NCBI RefSeq assembly: GCF_000223905.1
Contig: NC_015948.1
Span: 2,852,001 to 2,916,000 of the forward strand
Reading direction: 5' to 3'
From: Haloarcula hispanica ATCC 33960
GTDB taxonomy: Archaea; Halobacteriota; Halobacteria; Halobacteriales; Haloarculaceae
Length of the DNA: 64,000 nt
Notes under the pieces: generated by a model
What the model was told of the DNA's origin: nothing
The model's input: the letters and a program-made list of their open reading frames with translations, nothing else
Databases searched by the model: none
Program-made: the position numbers and the translations under genes
Shown here: positions 1-7,137 of the stretch, one piece after another
How the letters are laid out: every line of letters begins with the position of its first letter
Position numbering within the stretch: the first letter of the stretch is position 1

Positions 1-518
1 TGATAGACGACCTCCTCACCTTCGCACGCGCCGGCGAAACGGCGACCGACCTCGAATCCGTCACGCTCGCAAACATCGCCGAGGAGTGCTGGCAGACCGT
101 CGAGGGGGACCGGGCGACGCTCGTCGTCGAGGCCGACCGTCAGATCCGGGCTGATACGGCGAAACTCCGCCGGCTGGTGTCGAACCTCCTCCGGAACAGC
201 GTGGAACACGGATCCACGAGCGCTCAGGCACCGTCCGACCGCACCGCGGAACACGACGAGGAGAACCTAACTGTGCGGGTCGGGACAGTCGAAGACACGG
301 ATCGGCACGGTTTCTACGTCGCCGACGACGGGCCGGGCATTCCATCGGAGGACCGCGAACAGGTGTTCGAGGGGGGCTACTCGACCGGCGAGAACGGGAC
401 CGGGTTCGGGCTCAAAATCGTCCAGCGGATCGCCGAGGTTCACGGGTGGACGGTCACAGCCACCGAGAGCGAGGCCGGCGGCGCGCGGTTCGAGGTGACA
501 GGGCTCGAACCTGCCTGA
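1..518 (+). CDS. Sensor histidine kinase, C-terminal part (5' end outside window)
   Basis: The frame is open from the window edge. It begins with the end of a HisKA-like helix (DDLLTFARAGE) and continues into a full HATPase_c domain: N box NLLRNSVEHG, G1 box DDGPGIP and G2 box GTGFGLKIV. It is therefore the ATP-binding half of a two-component sensor kinase. The input domain and the phospho-accepting histidine lie upstream of the window. The next gene is an ABC transporter on the same strand, but the roughly 100-bp gap with a hairpin at the stop codon argues against one transcript. The signal sensed cannot be inferred. Confidence 0.93.
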   Translation, partial: IDDLLTFARAGETATDLESVTLANIAEECWQTVEGDRATLVVEADRQIRADTAKLRRLVSNLLRNSVEHGSTSAQAPSDRTAEHDEENLTVRVGTVEDTDRHGFYVADDGPGIPSEDREQVFEGGYSTGENGTGFGLKIVQRIAEVHGWTVTATESEAGGARFEVTGLEPA

Positions 519-527
519 GCAGGCAGG
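510..527 (+). terminator. Inverted repeat across the kinase stop codon
   Basis: CCTGCCTG and CAGGCAGG are perfect inverted arms separated by AG, and the arms overlap the TGA stop. With a realistic loop it would be a 6-bp GC stem. No T-run follows, so a terminator role is only a suggestion. Confidence 0.3.
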
Positions 528-618
528 CCAGTCGCCGAGTGCGGGGCCAGCGACATCTGCGGCAGGCCCACTGCGGGACGTGACTGACCTTTTGGTTCTG
601 AAGCCCTCAGTATGGGTA

Positions 619-1635
619 ATGTCATCCCAGCGCCCTTCCCAGCGGGACTCGCAGACCGCCGAGCAGTCGGCTGCGCCGCGGGACGGAGCGACGCCCGCAC
701 TCGCTGTCGAGGGGTTGTCAAAGCAGTTCGGCAGCGGTACGGACGCGGTGACGGCCGTCGACGACGTGTCGTTTCGCATCGAGCAAGGCACCGTTGTCGG
801 CCTGCTGGGACCCAACGGGGCGGGCAAGACAACGACGATAAAATCGATTCTCGGGCTGGTGTTGCCTGATTCCGGAAGTGTTCGGATACAGGGTATCGAC
901 ATGAGCGAGAAACCGCGGGCAGCCTACCGCCACGTCGACGGGATGCTCGAAGGGGCGCGAAACGACTACTGGCGGCTGACTGTCCGGGAGAACCTGCGCT
1001 ATTTCTCGACCATCAAGGGCGTCAAGCCGGATGCCGTCGCCGACCGTCACGAGCGGCTACTGGAGAAACTCGACCTCCTGGAGAAGGCCGACGAGTCGGT
1101 CCGGGACCTCTCCCGCGGGATGAAACAGAAGGTGTCGCTGGCGAGTGTGCTGGCCAGCGAGTCCGATCTGGTGTTTCTCGACGAACCGACGCTGGGACTC
1201 GACGTCGAAAGCTCGCTGACGCTGCGTCGGGAACTGCGCCGCATCGTCGACGAGCGCGACCTCACGGCTGTCGTCAGCAGCCACGACATGGATGTCATCG
1301 AGGACGTCTGCGACCGGGTCATCATCATGAACGAGGGAGAGATCATCGCAGACGACAGCGTGGCGGCCGTCCTCGACCAGTTCACCGCGAACGCGTTCGC
1401 CGTCACCAGTCCGGACATCACCGACGACCTGCTTGCGACCGTCCGGGAGCGCTTCGAGGTGGTCGACGTGACGAGCGTCGAACGGGGCCGGCGCGTCGAG
1501 GTAGCGACCGATAGCGACGGGTTCTACCGCCTGCTTGCGCTGTGTCGCGACCACGATGTGACGCTTGCCACCGTCGGCACGGTCGAACCGGGTCTGGAGG
1601 ACGTGTTCGTCGAAATCACGGGGCAGAAACGATGA
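619..1635 (+). CDS. ABC transporter ATP-binding protein (ABC-2 export type)
   Basis: A 338-aa nucleotide-binding subunit. Walker A GPNGAGKTT is at about residues 64-72, the signature LSRGMKQ at about 164-170, Walker B LVFLDEP at about 184-190 and the H-loop His at about 222. The usual Q-loop Gln is not obvious. A C-terminal regulatory tail of about 90 residues follows, as in DrrA/CcmA/NatA-like exporters. I chose the ATG at 619; an upstream GTG at 580 would only add a non-conserved stretch. The permease starts 19 bp after this stop, so the two form one exporter. The substrate is unknown. Confidence 0.93.
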   Translation: MSSQRPSQRDSQTAEQSAAPRDGATPALAVEGLSKQFGSGTDAVTAVDDVSFRIEQGTVVGLLGPNGAGKTTTIKSILGLVLPDSGSVRIQGIDMSEKPRAAYRHVDGMLEGARNDYWRLTVRENLRYFSTIKGVKPDAVADRHERLLEKLDLLEKADESVRDLSRGMKQKVSLASVLASESDLVFLDEPTLGLDVESSLTLRRELRRIVDERDLTAVVSSHDMDVIEDVCDRVIIMNEGEIIADDSVAAVLDQFTANAFAVTSPDITDDLLATVRERFEVVDVTSVERGRRVEVATDSDGFYRLLALCRDHDVTLATVGTVEPGLEDVFVEITGQKR

Positions 1636-1654
1636 GAGTGGCGGAGACGAGACG

Positions 1655-2500
1655 ATGACCGCGAGCGCCGACACGCGCACAGAGGACAGTGATGGGACCA
1701 GTGCCCAGGCTGTCAGAGCCGCCATGCAGGCGGGCTATCTCGACCTCGCGCGGGCGGTGCTGTACCGCGAGTACCTCATCTTCGTCCGCTATCCGGCCAA
1801 CGCCGTCGGCGGTATCGTCATCTCGGTGTTTTTCTTCGGCCTACTGTTCTACGGCGGCCGGATGCTCGCGGGACAGGCGATAACCGACTCCATCGAGGGC
1901 ATCATCGTCGGCTACTTCCTGTGGTCGCTTTCCGTCGGCGCGTACCAGTCCATCTCGAACGACATCGGGAGCGAGGCCCAGTGGGGCACGCTCGAACGGC
2001 ACGTCATGACGCCGTTTGGCTTCGCGCCGGTCGCGTTCTGCAAGGGTGTCGCGAAAGTCGTCCGGACGTTCATCACCTCGACAGTGGTGCTGGCGGTGAT
2101 GCTTGCGATTACCGGGACGACGCTCCAGTTGAACGTCCTTACCGTCGTCGTCGTCGCGTCGTTGACCATCGCCTCGGTGCTTGGTCTGGGATTCGCTGCC
2201 GGCGGCGTCGCGGTGCTGTACAAGCGCATCGGGAACTGGCTCAATCTGCTCCAGTTCGGGTTCATTATCCTCATCTCCGCGCCCGTGTTCGAACTCGGCT
2301 GGACGCGGGTGCTGCCGCTGGCCCACGGGAGCGCGCTCCTCCAGCGGGCGATGGTCGACGGGACCCGACTCTGGCAGTTCTCGGCCATCGACTTGGGGCT
2401 CCTCGTCGGCGTCCCGGTCGGCTACGTCCTGCTGGGGTACGTCGTGTTCCAGTACACGACCCGTCGGGCCAGACGACTCGGCGTACTCGGCGACTACTGA
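1655..2500 (+). CDS. ABC-2 type transporter permease
   Basis: A 281-aa membrane protein with about six hydrophobic segments, starting near residue 50 (VGGIVISVFFFGLLFYGG). It has the ABC-2 permease layout: a soluble N-terminus, an amphipathic EYLIFVRYPAN segment, then six helices. The ATG at 1655 lies 19 bp after the ATPase stop, so both genes are probably co-transcribed and form a homodimeric exporter with the upstream subunit. The acidic N-terminal 30 residues are typical haloarchaeal filler. The exported substrate cannot be read from the sequence. Confidence 0.9.
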   Translation: MTASADTRTEDSDGTSAQAVRAAMQAGYLDLARAVLYREYLIFVRYPANAVGGIVISVFFFGLLFYGGRMLAGQAITDSIEGIIVGYFLWSLSVGAYQSISNDIGSEAQWGTLERHVMTPFGFAPVAFCKGVAKVVRTFITSTVVLAVMLAITGTTLQLNVLTVVVVASLTIASVLGLGFAAGGVAVLYKRIGNWLNLLQFGFIILISAPVFELGWTRVLPLAHGSALLQRAMVDGTRLWQFSAIDLGLLVGVPVGYVLLGYVVFQYTTRRARRLGVLGDY

Positions 2501-2511
2501 CTTCGGTAGAC

Positions 2512-2542
2512 AGGAGGTTTTACTTGAGGTGCCGGTTATGTG
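2512..2542 (+). repeat. Promoter-region direct repeat, copy 1
   Basis: This 31-bp element contains AGGAGGTTTTAC and GTTATGTG and recurs at 3410-3440 with 27 of 31 bases identical. The TTTTAC core is a plausible TATA-like box for the gene starting at 2609. It marks the left edge of a tandem duplication of about 900 bp. Confidence 0.75.
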
Positions 2543-2608
2543 ATAGGTAACACTCTCGCTCGGGCTACGCACACAGCGTCGGGCGGTCCTCTGCCCTGCA
2601 CCCCACAA

Positions 2609-3448
2609 ATGGTCACTCGATATCTCTCATCGGAACGGCTGGTGCCCACCATTGCGACAGTGGTCGTCGTTGGTGTGCTGGCTGTTGCGACGTGGTCGCT
2701 CGTGTTCGCGAGTGACGGCGCCGCCGACCAACCCCAGATCGACAGGGACGTACAGCAACGCTACGAGTCGATAGACGGTGTCAGCGCGACCCAGACGACG
2801 ATAGTCTCACAGAACGGGACAGTTACGAGCAGAACAACCTACGACGCGACGCTCCAACCGGGGACCCAGAAGAAACGGCTCGTACTCGTCAACAGTACGT
2901 CACAGGCGAATGACGTGCGTCTCTCGGACGGGTCGACGCTGTGGCTGTACAACGACAGTCGTGGAAGGGCAACACGAATACCCCTCTCCGAGACTGAGTC
3001 CGACAGAGGTGAGCGGCTACAGCGCCTCTTCACAAAACTCGACGAGTCGACAGCGGACCCCCGGTCAGTTGAACCACTCCCCGTTGTCCCTCGAGGCGAG
3101 CGATGGCCGGTCAACTCAACCGAGGGGATGACCGTCAGCTACCGGGGCACAGAGCCGGTTGACGGCCGCGAAGCGTACGTCGTCCATGTGACGCCGAGAA
3201 ACGGGACAAAAGCATACGAGCAAACCGTCTGGGTCGACACACAGCGGTTTTTCCCGGCCAAGCAGCGGACTGCCTGGACGGCAGACGAGAAGCACACAGT
3301 CGTGACGACGAGGTATGCGAACGTCACGTACGACACCGGAGTTCCCCATGACGAGTTTGCCCCCGACTTCCCGGACGACACAGCAGTCAGCGTTCCGGAA
3401 CCATCAGATAGGAGGTTTTACCTGCGCTGCCAGTTATGTGCTACATAA
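2609..3448 (+). CDS. Membrane-anchored LolA/MucB-like protein, C-terminally truncated tandem copy
   Basis: A 279-aa protein with one N-terminal transmembrane anchor (TIATVVVVGVLAVATWSLV) followed by an extracellular beta-rich domain like the haloarchaeal outer-membrane lipoprotein-sorting-type (LolA/DUF2092-like) proteins. Most residues match the next gene up to about residue 265. It then departs into DRRFYLRCQLCAT, which is encoded by a second copy of its own promoter region (3410-3440), and stops. The C-terminal domain of about 120 residues in the neighbour is therefore absent. I chose the ATG at 2609 because it aligns with the neighbour's start. It may be a decaying copy or a working short form. 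Confidence 0.8.
   Translation: MVTRYLSSERLVPTIATVVVVGVLAVATWSLVFASDGAADQPQIDRDVQQRYESIDGVSATQTTIVSQNGTVTSRTTYDATLQPGTQKKRLVLVNSTSQANDVRLSDGSTLWLYNDSRGRATRIPLSETESDRGERLQRLFTKLDESTADPRSVEPLPVVPRGERWPVNSTEGMTVSYRGTEPVDGREAYVVHVTPRNGTKAYEQTVWVDTQRFFPAKQRTAWTADEKHTVVTTRYANVTYDTGVPHDEFAPDFPDDTAVSVPEPSDRRFYLRCQLCAT
3410..3440 (+). repeat. Promoter-region direct repeat, copy 2 (inside the 3' end of copy 1)
   Basis: Second copy of the element at 2512-2542, 898 bp downstream. It is translated as the last residues of the truncated gene, and it also sits about 70-100 bp before the start at 3510, where it presumably acts as that gene's promoter. This is the junction of the duplication. Confidence 0.75.
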
Positions 3449-3509
3449 TATTGTCGTTCAGACAGACCGAACGCAGTCGGGCAGTTCCCCACACCCGGTA
3501 ACCTGATAT

Positions 3510-4694
3510 ATGGCCACTCGACACCTCACATCGGAACGACTGGTCCTCACCGTCGCGACGGTCGTCGTCGTTGGTGTACTGGCTGTTGCGATCTGGTCGC
3601 TTGCGTTCGCGAGTACCGGAACCGCTGATCAGCCCCAGATCGACGCGGACGTACAACAACGCTACCAGTCGATAGACGGTGTGAACGCGACACAGACGAC
3701 GACGATCACCCGGAACGGGACAGTTGCGAGCCGGACGACCTACGACGCCGCGCTCCGGCCGGGGACCCAGAAGAAACGGCTGGTGGTCGTCAACAGCACC
3801 GTCGAGCGATACGACCGCCGAGTGTCGAACGGGTCGATGCTGTGGCTGTACGACCAGCGCCGCGCGAAGGCGACACGCATCTCTCTCAGCAAAACCGATT
3901 CAGACCAGGGTGAGCGGCTGCAGCGTCTGTTTGCGAATCTCAACATGGAGACGACAACCGACACGACGACCGACTCACCGTCGGTTGAGCCGTTGCCCGT
4001 CGTTCCCCGCAGCGAGCAGCGGCCGACCGTCTCTGCTGGCTCGATGAGCGTCAGTTATCGCGGTACTGAATCAATCGACGGGCGTGACGCCTACGTCATT
4101 CATGTGGCACCGAAAGACGACACAGCGGCCTACGAGCAGACGGTCTGGGTGGACACAGAGCAGTTCTTCCCGGTGAAAAAGCGCACTGCGTGGACAGCCG
4201 ACGGTGAGCGAACAGTCGTGACGACGACGCACACGAGCGTCACCTACGACACCGGTGTGTCCGAGGACGTGTTTACCCCCAACTTCCCCGACAACACGAC
4301 TGTCACTGTCCCAGAGACGCCCGAAAGACAGACCTACGAGTCGGTCGGTGCGCTCGAAGCCGACACCGAGATCCAGGTTCCGGAGCCCGACATCCCGCCG
4401 GGGTACGAACTGACCTACGCGACGCAGACGCGGGGGCGGATCCACAGCGTCGGCCTCCGCTACATGAACCGGACCAGTCTCATCACTGTCGGCAAATACG
4501 ACCGGCCCGCTAACAGGGACAGCGCCAGCGGAGCGGTGACAATCGACGGGCAACCGGCACAGGTCAGCTACGGACTGACAACCTCAGTTTCGTGGAGCTG
4601 TGAGCGCTACCGATACACCGTTCGCGGTGAGGGCGTGTCCGCGGACCGACTCGTCACGGTCGGCCAGTCAATCGGCTGTCCCGGCGGCGAGTGA
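3510..4694 (+). CDS. Membrane-anchored LolA/MucB-like protein, full-length copy
   Basis: A 394-aa protein. It has an N-terminal anchor (residues about 12-33), a LolA-type beta domain to about residue 270 that closely parallels the preceding gene, and a C-terminal domain from about 275 (ESVGALEADTEIQVPEPDIP) resembling DUF4367-type modules next to MucB/RseB-like domains. It is predicted to be exposed on the outer face of the cell membrane and to bind lipid or lipoprotein-like ligands; the ligand is unknown. A short Thr/Asp-rich insertion (TTTDTTTD) distinguishes it from the truncated copy. The start at 3510 aligns with its paralogue. Confidence 0.85.
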   Translation: MATRHLTSERLVLTVATVVVVGVLAVAIWSLAFASTGTADQPQIDADVQQRYQSIDGVNATQTTTITRNGTVASRTTYDAALRPGTQKKRLVVVNSTVERYDRRVSNGSMLWLYDQRRAKATRISLSKTDSDQGERLQRLFANLNMETTTDTTTDSPSVEPLPVVPRSEQRPTVSAGSMSVSYRGTESIDGRDAYVIHVAPKDDTAAYEQTVWVDTEQFFPVKKRTAWTADGERTVVTTTHTSVTYDTGVSEDVFTPNFPDNTTVTVPETPERQTYESVGALEADTEIQVPEPDIPPGYELTYATQTRGRIHSVGLRYMNRTSLITVGKYDRPANRDSASGAVTIDGQPAQVSYGLTTSVSWSCERYRYTVRGEGVSADRLVTVGQSIGCPGGE

Positions 4695-5058
4695 GCACCC
4701 TCGCTGGCATATCAAGCCGCCGTTTTCTGGGCCAGAAGTTCGACTGCACGTTATATTATGGAACCGCTCCTCAATTCGAGTGCAGCGGCCCTGACAACAC
4801 CGTGCCACCAGCGCCCTCCGGCAATAGCCGCTGTCTGTCCACCATACTGCCCTATGGTTCCCCAGGGCCGCCACCCTGGGGGGAATGTGGGCCAGGCCGC
4901 CCGCGAACTGGTCCCCCTACCTCGCCCCACCTTCGCCCAAGGGCGGTGCCCTGACCCCACCGGTCTCCGCTGACACTGCGCCCTTCTCCGACGCGGCTGA
5001 CTTCTGACTCGGAAACTGACGGGACCTTTTATTCGGGGACGGGACGTTGGTCCAGTAC
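4695..5058. other. Intergenic region with a GC hairpin and a promoter
   Basis: About 360 bp with no convincing gene. It holds a strong hairpin (CCCCAGGG at 4860-4867, CCCTGGGG at 4874-4881, 6-nt loop) and, near its right end, CTTTTATTC, a TATA-like element suitably placed for transcription to begin at the GTG at 5059. The proline-rich open frame 4758-4973 has none of the acidic bias of its neighbours. Confidence 0.6.
4860..4881 (+). terminator. Perfect 8-bp GC stem-loop
   Basis: CCCCAGGG, a 6-nt loop, then CCCTGGGG. Weak extension to TTCC/GGAA is possible with a slip. It lies 166 bp beyond the stop at 4694, with no T-run after it. It may act as a terminator or RNA structure; this rests on base-pairing only. 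Confidence 0.35.
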
Positions 5059-5430
5059 GTGAGTGAGGACCCGGCCGTGGGCGACATCCTCGACCTGCTC
5101 AGTGACGAGTACGCCCGGGACATCCTCGCAGCAACGAGTGTCAAACCCATGTCCGCGAAACAGCTCGCCGACCAGTGTGAGATGTCACAACCGACCGTGT
5201 ACAGACGGGTCGAGTGGCTTCAGGAGTACGGCCTCATAGAGGAACAGACCCAGATAGAAACGGGCGGCAACGACTACAGCGTGTTCGCTGCCACGCTCTC
5301 GGAGTTCTCGCTGGCGCTTGCTGACGGTGACTTCGAAACCGAGATCGAGCGGACCGAACCGCCGGCGTTCCCGGGACAGGATGAACAGGACACCGCGGAC
5401 CGATTCACAAAAATGTGGGAGAATCTCTGA
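5059..5430 (+). CDS. Winged-helix DNA-binding protein
   Basis: A 123-aa protein with an ArsR/TrmB-like winged helix at about residues 30-62 (SAKQLADQCEMSQPTVYRRV). Its first helix LSDEYARDILAATS is typical of haloarchaeal HTH proteins. I chose GTG 5059 because CTTTTATTC lies about 28 bp upstream, giving a leaderless message; a TTG at 5047 is possible. It ends one base before the ATG of the next gene, a small membrane protein. This HTH/DUF7521-type pairing is common in haloarchaea and suggests that one product modulates the other. Confidence 0.85.
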   Translation: MSEDPAVGDILDLLSDEYARDILAATSVKPMSAKQLADQCEMSQPTVYRRVEWLQEYGLIEEQTQIETGGNDYSVFAATLSEFSLALADGDFETEIERTEPPAFPGQDEQDTADRFTKMWENL

Positions 5431-5431
5431 T

Positions 5432-5743
5432 ATGGTCGCCATCGAGACGCTGATGGACTGGCTCATCACCGCCCTGGCGTTCGGCTCGACAGTACTGGGT
5501 GGATACGTCGGCTACCAGGCCTACCGGGGGTATCGCCGGCACAACAGCCGCGCGATGCAGTACCTCTCAGTCGGGATGTTCTGCCTCACGGCGGTGGCCT
5601 TCGTCGTCGCGTTCGCCGGCTCAGTCCTCCTTCGCCAGGGCCTGCTCGACAGCCAGTTCCAGCAACCGCTGACACTCGTCACTCGCGCCTTCCAGTTCGT
5701 CGGCGTCCTCTTTATCGCGTACTCGCTCCACTCCCGGGAGTGA
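5432..5743 (+). CDS. Small membrane protein (DUF7521-like)
   Basis: A 103-aa protein with three predicted membrane helices (about residues 6-26, 42-64 and 76-98) and a basic loop YRGYRRHNSRAMQY between the first two. The ATG at 5432 follows directly on the HTH gene's stop, so the two are co-translated. The arrangement matches the haloarchaeal DUF7521 family, recalled from memory rather than searched. No enzymatic motif is visible; a role as membrane partner of the regulator is inferred from gene order. Confidence 0.75.
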   Translation: MVAIETLMDWLITALAFGSTVLGGYVGYQAYRGYRRHNSRAMQYLSVGMFCLTAVAFVVAFAGSVLLRQGLLDSQFQQPLTLVTRAFQFVGVLFIAYSLHSRE

Positions 5744-5813
5744 GAGTCGGAATGTGTGTGGCGAATCACGGCCGTCCCGAACCGCTGAAGGGTCTCAGGG
5801 GGAAAGGATACGT

Positions 5814-6263
5814 ATGGCGCAAACTGCGGGGGGACGGCCGACGGTCCGCATCGACGGGGCTGACCCGGTATTGCTCCCCTGGGACGTTGCACCCGAAACG
5901 CTCCCCTTCGATGTCGTCCGCGGCCCAGTCGCGTTCGAGTGTGCCTCCGGCGACCGGATCGAACGGGAGTACACCGGCATCGCTGTGTTCGACCTGTTAG
6001 AGGCGGCGGCGATGCCCGGCGACACGACCCACGTCCAGTTCGAATCGGCGAACGGCGACCTGGCGTGTATTCCACTTGCGGACCTCAACGACGCGGTGCT
6101 CGCGCTGGGCGACGGTCCCGGAACCGAGCCGGGGCGACCGCGGTTCGTCTCGCCCCGCGTGCTCGGCCCACGAACCGTCAAGAACGTCTGCCGGCTGCGG
6201 CCGCGGGCGCTCGCCGCCGGCGCTGACCGTGAGGCCTACGAGCGGCTGCCGCTGGACGAGTGA
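5814..6263 (+). CDS. Stand-alone molybdopterin-oxidoreductase-fold domain protein
   Basis: A 149-aa protein. The core RGPVAFECASGDRIEREYTG, then IAVFDLLEAAAMPG and later VQFESANGDLACIPLADL, follow the pattern of the sulfite-oxidase-type molybdopterin-binding fold (cysteine-centred strand, W/YxGv.l.dLL helix, F.s.DG strand). A Cys is present in FECASG. The full enzymes are much longer and have a dimerisation domain, which is absent. There is no signal peptide, so it is cytoplasmic unless exported with a partner. I chose ATG 5814. Whether it binds molybdopterin is not shown. Confidence 0.65.
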   Translation: MAQTAGGRPTVRIDGADPVLLPWDVAPETLPFDVVRGPVAFECASGDRIEREYTGIAVFDLLEAAAMPGDTTHVQFESANGDLACIPLADLNDAVLALGDGPGTEPGRPRFVSPRVLGPRTVKNVCRLRPRALAAGADREAYERLPLDE

Positions 6264-6277
6264 CGCCGGACGACTGA

Positions 6278-6478
6278 CTACTCCAGCAGGCCGATGTCCT
6301 TCGCCAGGCGGTCGGCGAGTTCTTCCAGCACATCGGGGTCGACCTCGGCGACCGGCTCACCGTCGTGGAGCTGCTCGTTGTGGCGCGCGACGGCGTCCTC
6401 GACGTCCTCGAAGGCGACCGATGTCCGCGTCCCGCACTCCTCGCATACGACCGGAATCTCGGGCTGGTCAGCTGTCAT
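6278..6478 (-). CDS. Small haloarchaeal protein with one CxxC pair
   Basis: A 66-aa acidic protein. VCEECGTRTSV near residues 11-21 gives one CxxC pair, followed by a helical part (VEDAVARHNEQLHDGEPVAE and DVLEELADRLAKDIGLLE). One pair is too few for a monomeric zinc site, so it may dimerise or use other ligands. It stands convergent to the preceding gene. The family is widespread in haloarchaea as far as I recall; no function is known to me. Confidence 0.8.
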   Translation of the reverse strand: MTADQPEIPVVCEECGTRTSVAFEDVEDAVARHNEQLHDGEPVAEVDPDVLEELADRLAKDIGLLE

Positions 6479-6541
6479 TAGCGGCAGTTTAGCTCGCTCC
6501 CCGATAAACGGACCGGAGCGTCAGCCGGGCGCACCTGGCAG

Positions 6542-7048
6542 TCACTCCAGGACGCTCTTGGGCCGCTTGAGGTAGAACGCCTGCTCGGTGACGCGCTCGT
6601 AGACGGCATACAGCGTCTCGACGGCGGCCAGGTCGGGGTCGAACTGCAGGTGCGGCGCGGTGTGGTACGCCTTGCAACTGGTCAGGAAGAAGTACAGCGT
6701 CCGGTGGTGGGCCGGCGTCGCGTCGACGACACCCATCGACTGCCCGCCCAGATCGTCCGAAAAGTCGTTGAGCAGACCGGCAATATCGTCGTTCAGTTGC
6801 TCGTCGGGCCGAGTGAGCGGCGCACCGAGCGTCTGCTGGAGGAACTCGCTCGTCGCCCGCAGGAACGGGTTCGAGTCCATCCCCGTCGGGTCCACCCCAC
6901 TGAACGCGTCGTACAGGTCGAGCAGCGCCGTCAGTTCGTCGTCGGTCAGCGCGATGGGTTTGACGGGGTCGCCCTGCGGGAGCGAGTAGTCCGGGAAGGA
7001 GTACGACTGCGGGTCCGGCACCTGCCCGAACACGGTATCGAGACTCAT
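6542..7048 (-). CDS. Conserved haloarchaeal protein of unknown function
   Basis: A 168-aa soluble acidic protein starting MSLDTVFGQVPD. It is rich in predicted helices (LTDDELTALLDLYDAFSG, TEFLQQTLGAPL-like segment, LAAVETLYAVYERVTEQAFYL). Conserved-looking Tyr/His/Cys residues lie in HHRTLYFFLTSCKAYHTAPH. I do not recognise a named family. The gene lies between a CxxC micro-protein and a HAD phosphatase, all on the minus strand, with an 89-bp gap from the latter. Confidence 0.75.
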   Translation of the reverse strand: MSLDTVFGQVPDPQSYSFPDYSLPQGDPVKPIALTDDELTALLDLYDAFSGVDPTGMDSNPFLRATSEFLQQTLGAPLTRPDEQLNDDIAGLLNDFSDDLGGQSMGVVDATPAHHRTLYFFLTSCKAYHTAPHLQFDPDLAAVETLYAVYERVTEQAFYLKRPKSVLE

Positions 7049-7137
7049 GGTAGCAGTTCGGTCGGCCGACGCCTAACTGTTGGGTGGGACGCACGTCCGA
7101 ATCGGGAACGAACCACAGCAACAGATGGGGCGTCGGC

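Noticed and set aside
4758..4973. 71-codon proline-rich frame
   Set aside because: Composition is not acidic, it includes a GC hairpin at 4860-4881 and has no family similarity; no spaced promoter for its ATG.
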